Assembly (NCBI GenBank): GCA_047602755.1
Contig: JBLKOM010000001.1
Span: forward strand, 186,001-250,000
Source: JACJVV01 sp047602755
Lineage (GTDB): Archaea > Nanobdellota > Nanobdellia > Woesearchaeales > JACJVV01
Length of the DNA: 64,000 nucleotides
Direction: 5' to 3'
The notes beneath the pieces were generated by a model. The model was given only the letters and a program-made list of their open reading frames with translations, was not told the DNA's origin and did not search any database. Shown here one piece after another: positions 63,199-64,000 of the stretch (the stretch's first letter is position 1; every line of letters begins with the position of its first letter). The position numbers and the translations under genes were made by a program.

Positions 63199-63300
63199 AA
63201 TTAATTTTTAATTCTTTTATTTTCTTTCTTTATATTTTAATTTAATAAATTTAACAGATATTAGCAAATACTAGCTTACAATCATAATTCTATAGAAAAA

Positions 63301-63308
63301 TATATATT
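63301..63308 (+). promoter_or_regulatory. TATA box of the dual Zn-ribbon gene
   Basis: TATATATT is centred about 26 bp before the ATG at 63331, which marks that ATG, not the in-frame one at 63310, as the leaderless start. Confidence 0.55.
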
Positions 63309-63330
63309 CTTGCGATACATATGTAATGAT

Positions 63331-63654
63331 ATGGACAGATTAATTACATGTAGAAAGTGTGGGAATAAGTATCCACCAAATAAAATGAAATACCTTACTG
63401 ATGTAAAGAACCTCTTATGTGTTCATTGTATAGACAAAATAAAAGGACCTACAAAAACAGAAAACAAACAAAAAACAGAAGAAAAGCAAAAAATAAGATA
63501 CAAATGCCAAAAATGTAAACATATTGTACGCATAAAAGAAGGATTTCCTAAATTATGCTCATTTTGCGGTTCAAATAATTTAATCGAACAAGATTGGAAT
63601 TCTGACCTTGATAATTTAATTGAAGAATCAACAAAAAAAATATATGATAATTAG
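63331..63654 (+). CDS. Protein with two zinc ribbons
   Basis: A 107-residue protein from the leaderless start. Ribbon one: ITCRKCGNKYPPNK with CVHC about 20 residues later; ribbon two: YKCQKCKHIVRIKEGFPKLC followed by SFCGS. Between them is a Lys/Thr/Gln-rich linker (about 40-58). The second ribbon resembles those of RNA polymerase/TFIIS-like or L37-type proteins. Function unknown, nucleic-acid binding likely. Confidence 0.75.
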   Translation: MDRLITCRKCGNKYPPNKMKYLTDVKNLLCVHCIDKIKGPTKTENKQKTEEKQKIRYKCQKCKHIVRIKEGFPKLCSFCGSNNLIEQDWNSDLDNLIEESTKKIYDN

Positions 63655-63675
63655 TTTCTAAAAGATTAAAATAAA

Positions 63676-63921
63676 TCAATATTTAAGATTAAGCGCATGA
63701 CTTACATTGATTATATCCTTAATATCATCCTTTGTAAGCTTTTTAAATTCTTCAAAGTCTTTAACATTTTTCTTTTTTAAAACACGAAGAAATGAATCCA
63801 TATGAGTACGCAAAATTGCACCTAATAGCTTATTATGTTTTTGAATACAAGAATGACATACAAAGTCCTTTCCAATTACTTCAAGAAATTGACATTCTTT
63901 CGCACATATATCACATTTCAT
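63676..63921 (-). CDS. Small Zn-finger/helical protein
   Basis: An 81-residue protein with one zinc site (MKCDICAKECQ with C3/C6 and FVCHSCIQKH with C22/C25) followed by a helical domain (RTHMDSFLRVLKKKNVKDFE, then LTKDDIKDIINVSHAL). Convergent with the dual Zn-ribbon gene. It is 2 bp from the end of the next gene, which runs in from the right edge, so both are in one operon. Function unknown. Confidence 0.75.
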   Translation of the reverse strand: MKCDICAKECQFLEVIGKDFVCHSCIQKHNKLLGAILRTHMDSFLRVLKKKNVKDFEEFKKLTKDDIKDIINVSHALNLKY

Positions 63922-63923
63922 AA

Positions 63924-63998
63924 TTACATATCAATTTGATGCTTTTTAAACATTTCGGATAAATCATTAATATTATCGACTAAACTAATTTTATCACG
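63924..63998 (-). CDS. C-terminal end of a gene entering from the right edge
   Basis: The minus-strand frame from the window edge to TAA at 63926-63924 encodes 24 residues ending SEMFKKHQIDM. The other two frames are closed within a few codons. It is only 2 bp from the start of the small Zn-finger gene, which supports a real upstream gene. No family can be named from this fragment. Confidence 0.5.
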   Translation of the reverse strand, partial: RDKISLVDNINDLSEMFKKHQIDM

Positions 63999-64000
63999 TA

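Overview
The window is about 28-30% GC and reads as archaeal. It holds L37Ae, RNA polymerase subunit P, Pcc1 (KEOPS), prefoldin beta, aRF1, RLI/ABCE1, topoisomerase VI A and B, RIO1, a KH/Dim2 protein, archaeal DnaG, a class III-signal pilin and TruD, and many genes sit on TATA boxes about 25 bp ahead of leaderless starts. Small proteins, short overlapping operons, extreme AT content and the Era-GTPase/DUF2073/Zn-ribbon trio suggest a DPANN archaeon, most likely of the Woesearchaeota/Pacearchaeota type. The lineage is an inference; no rRNA is present.

Layout. 1-1.4 kb: PIN-domain/HTH pair resembling a toxin-antitoxin module. 1.5-9.3 kb: three GTPases (Era-like, YchF, DRG), PHP and HIT enzymes, a Ca2+/cation exchanger and a short MscS channel. 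9.3-10.5 kb: tightly overlapped information-processing operon (L37Ae, RpoP, Pcc1, prefoldin beta, UPF0147) ending in a 60-bp TATT microsatellite. 10.6 kb: a tRNA-Pro(UGG) gene that I reconstruct as carrying three introns (D-loop, anticodon loop, T-loop). 10.8-19.6 kb: surface-glycan region (two-gene ABC exporter, four overlapping glycosyltransferases, a GT-C-like membrane protein, a pilin, a GT2). 19.8-32.4 kb: a short aRF1, TruD, an odd 39-codon gene with hairpin leader, Sua5, phosphoesterase, phosphoglucose isomerase, a K+-type membrane pyrophosphatase, trans- and cis-prenyltransferases and an m5C methyltransferase. 32.4-43.9 kb: a 3782-residue mosaic surface protein translationally coupled to a 50-residue ribbon-helix-helix protein. 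44-47.3 kb: SprT-like protease, two adenylate-kinase-type genes and membrane proteins. 47.6-52.1 kb: pyrB and a pyrE-D-C-F operon (de novo UMP synthesis without carbamoyl-phosphate synthase). 52.2-64 kb: tRNA-Thr(CGU) with a non-canonical elbow, RLI, a GT4, topo VI, Dim2, RIO1, an unidentified structured RNA and DnaG.

How parts fit. Sua5 and Pcc1 both belong to t6A synthesis. The polyprenyl synthase and cis-prenyltransferase would supply lipid carriers for the glycosyltransferases and ABC exporter, which in turn could decorate the giant surface protein and the pilin. Pyrophosphate released by these routes and by PyrE can drive the ion-pumping pyrophosphatase. The most unusual items are the three-intron tRNA, the giant adhesin-like protein with its RHH partner, the elbow-altered tRNA-Thr, the 39-codon locus and the GC-rich RNA ahead of dnaG.
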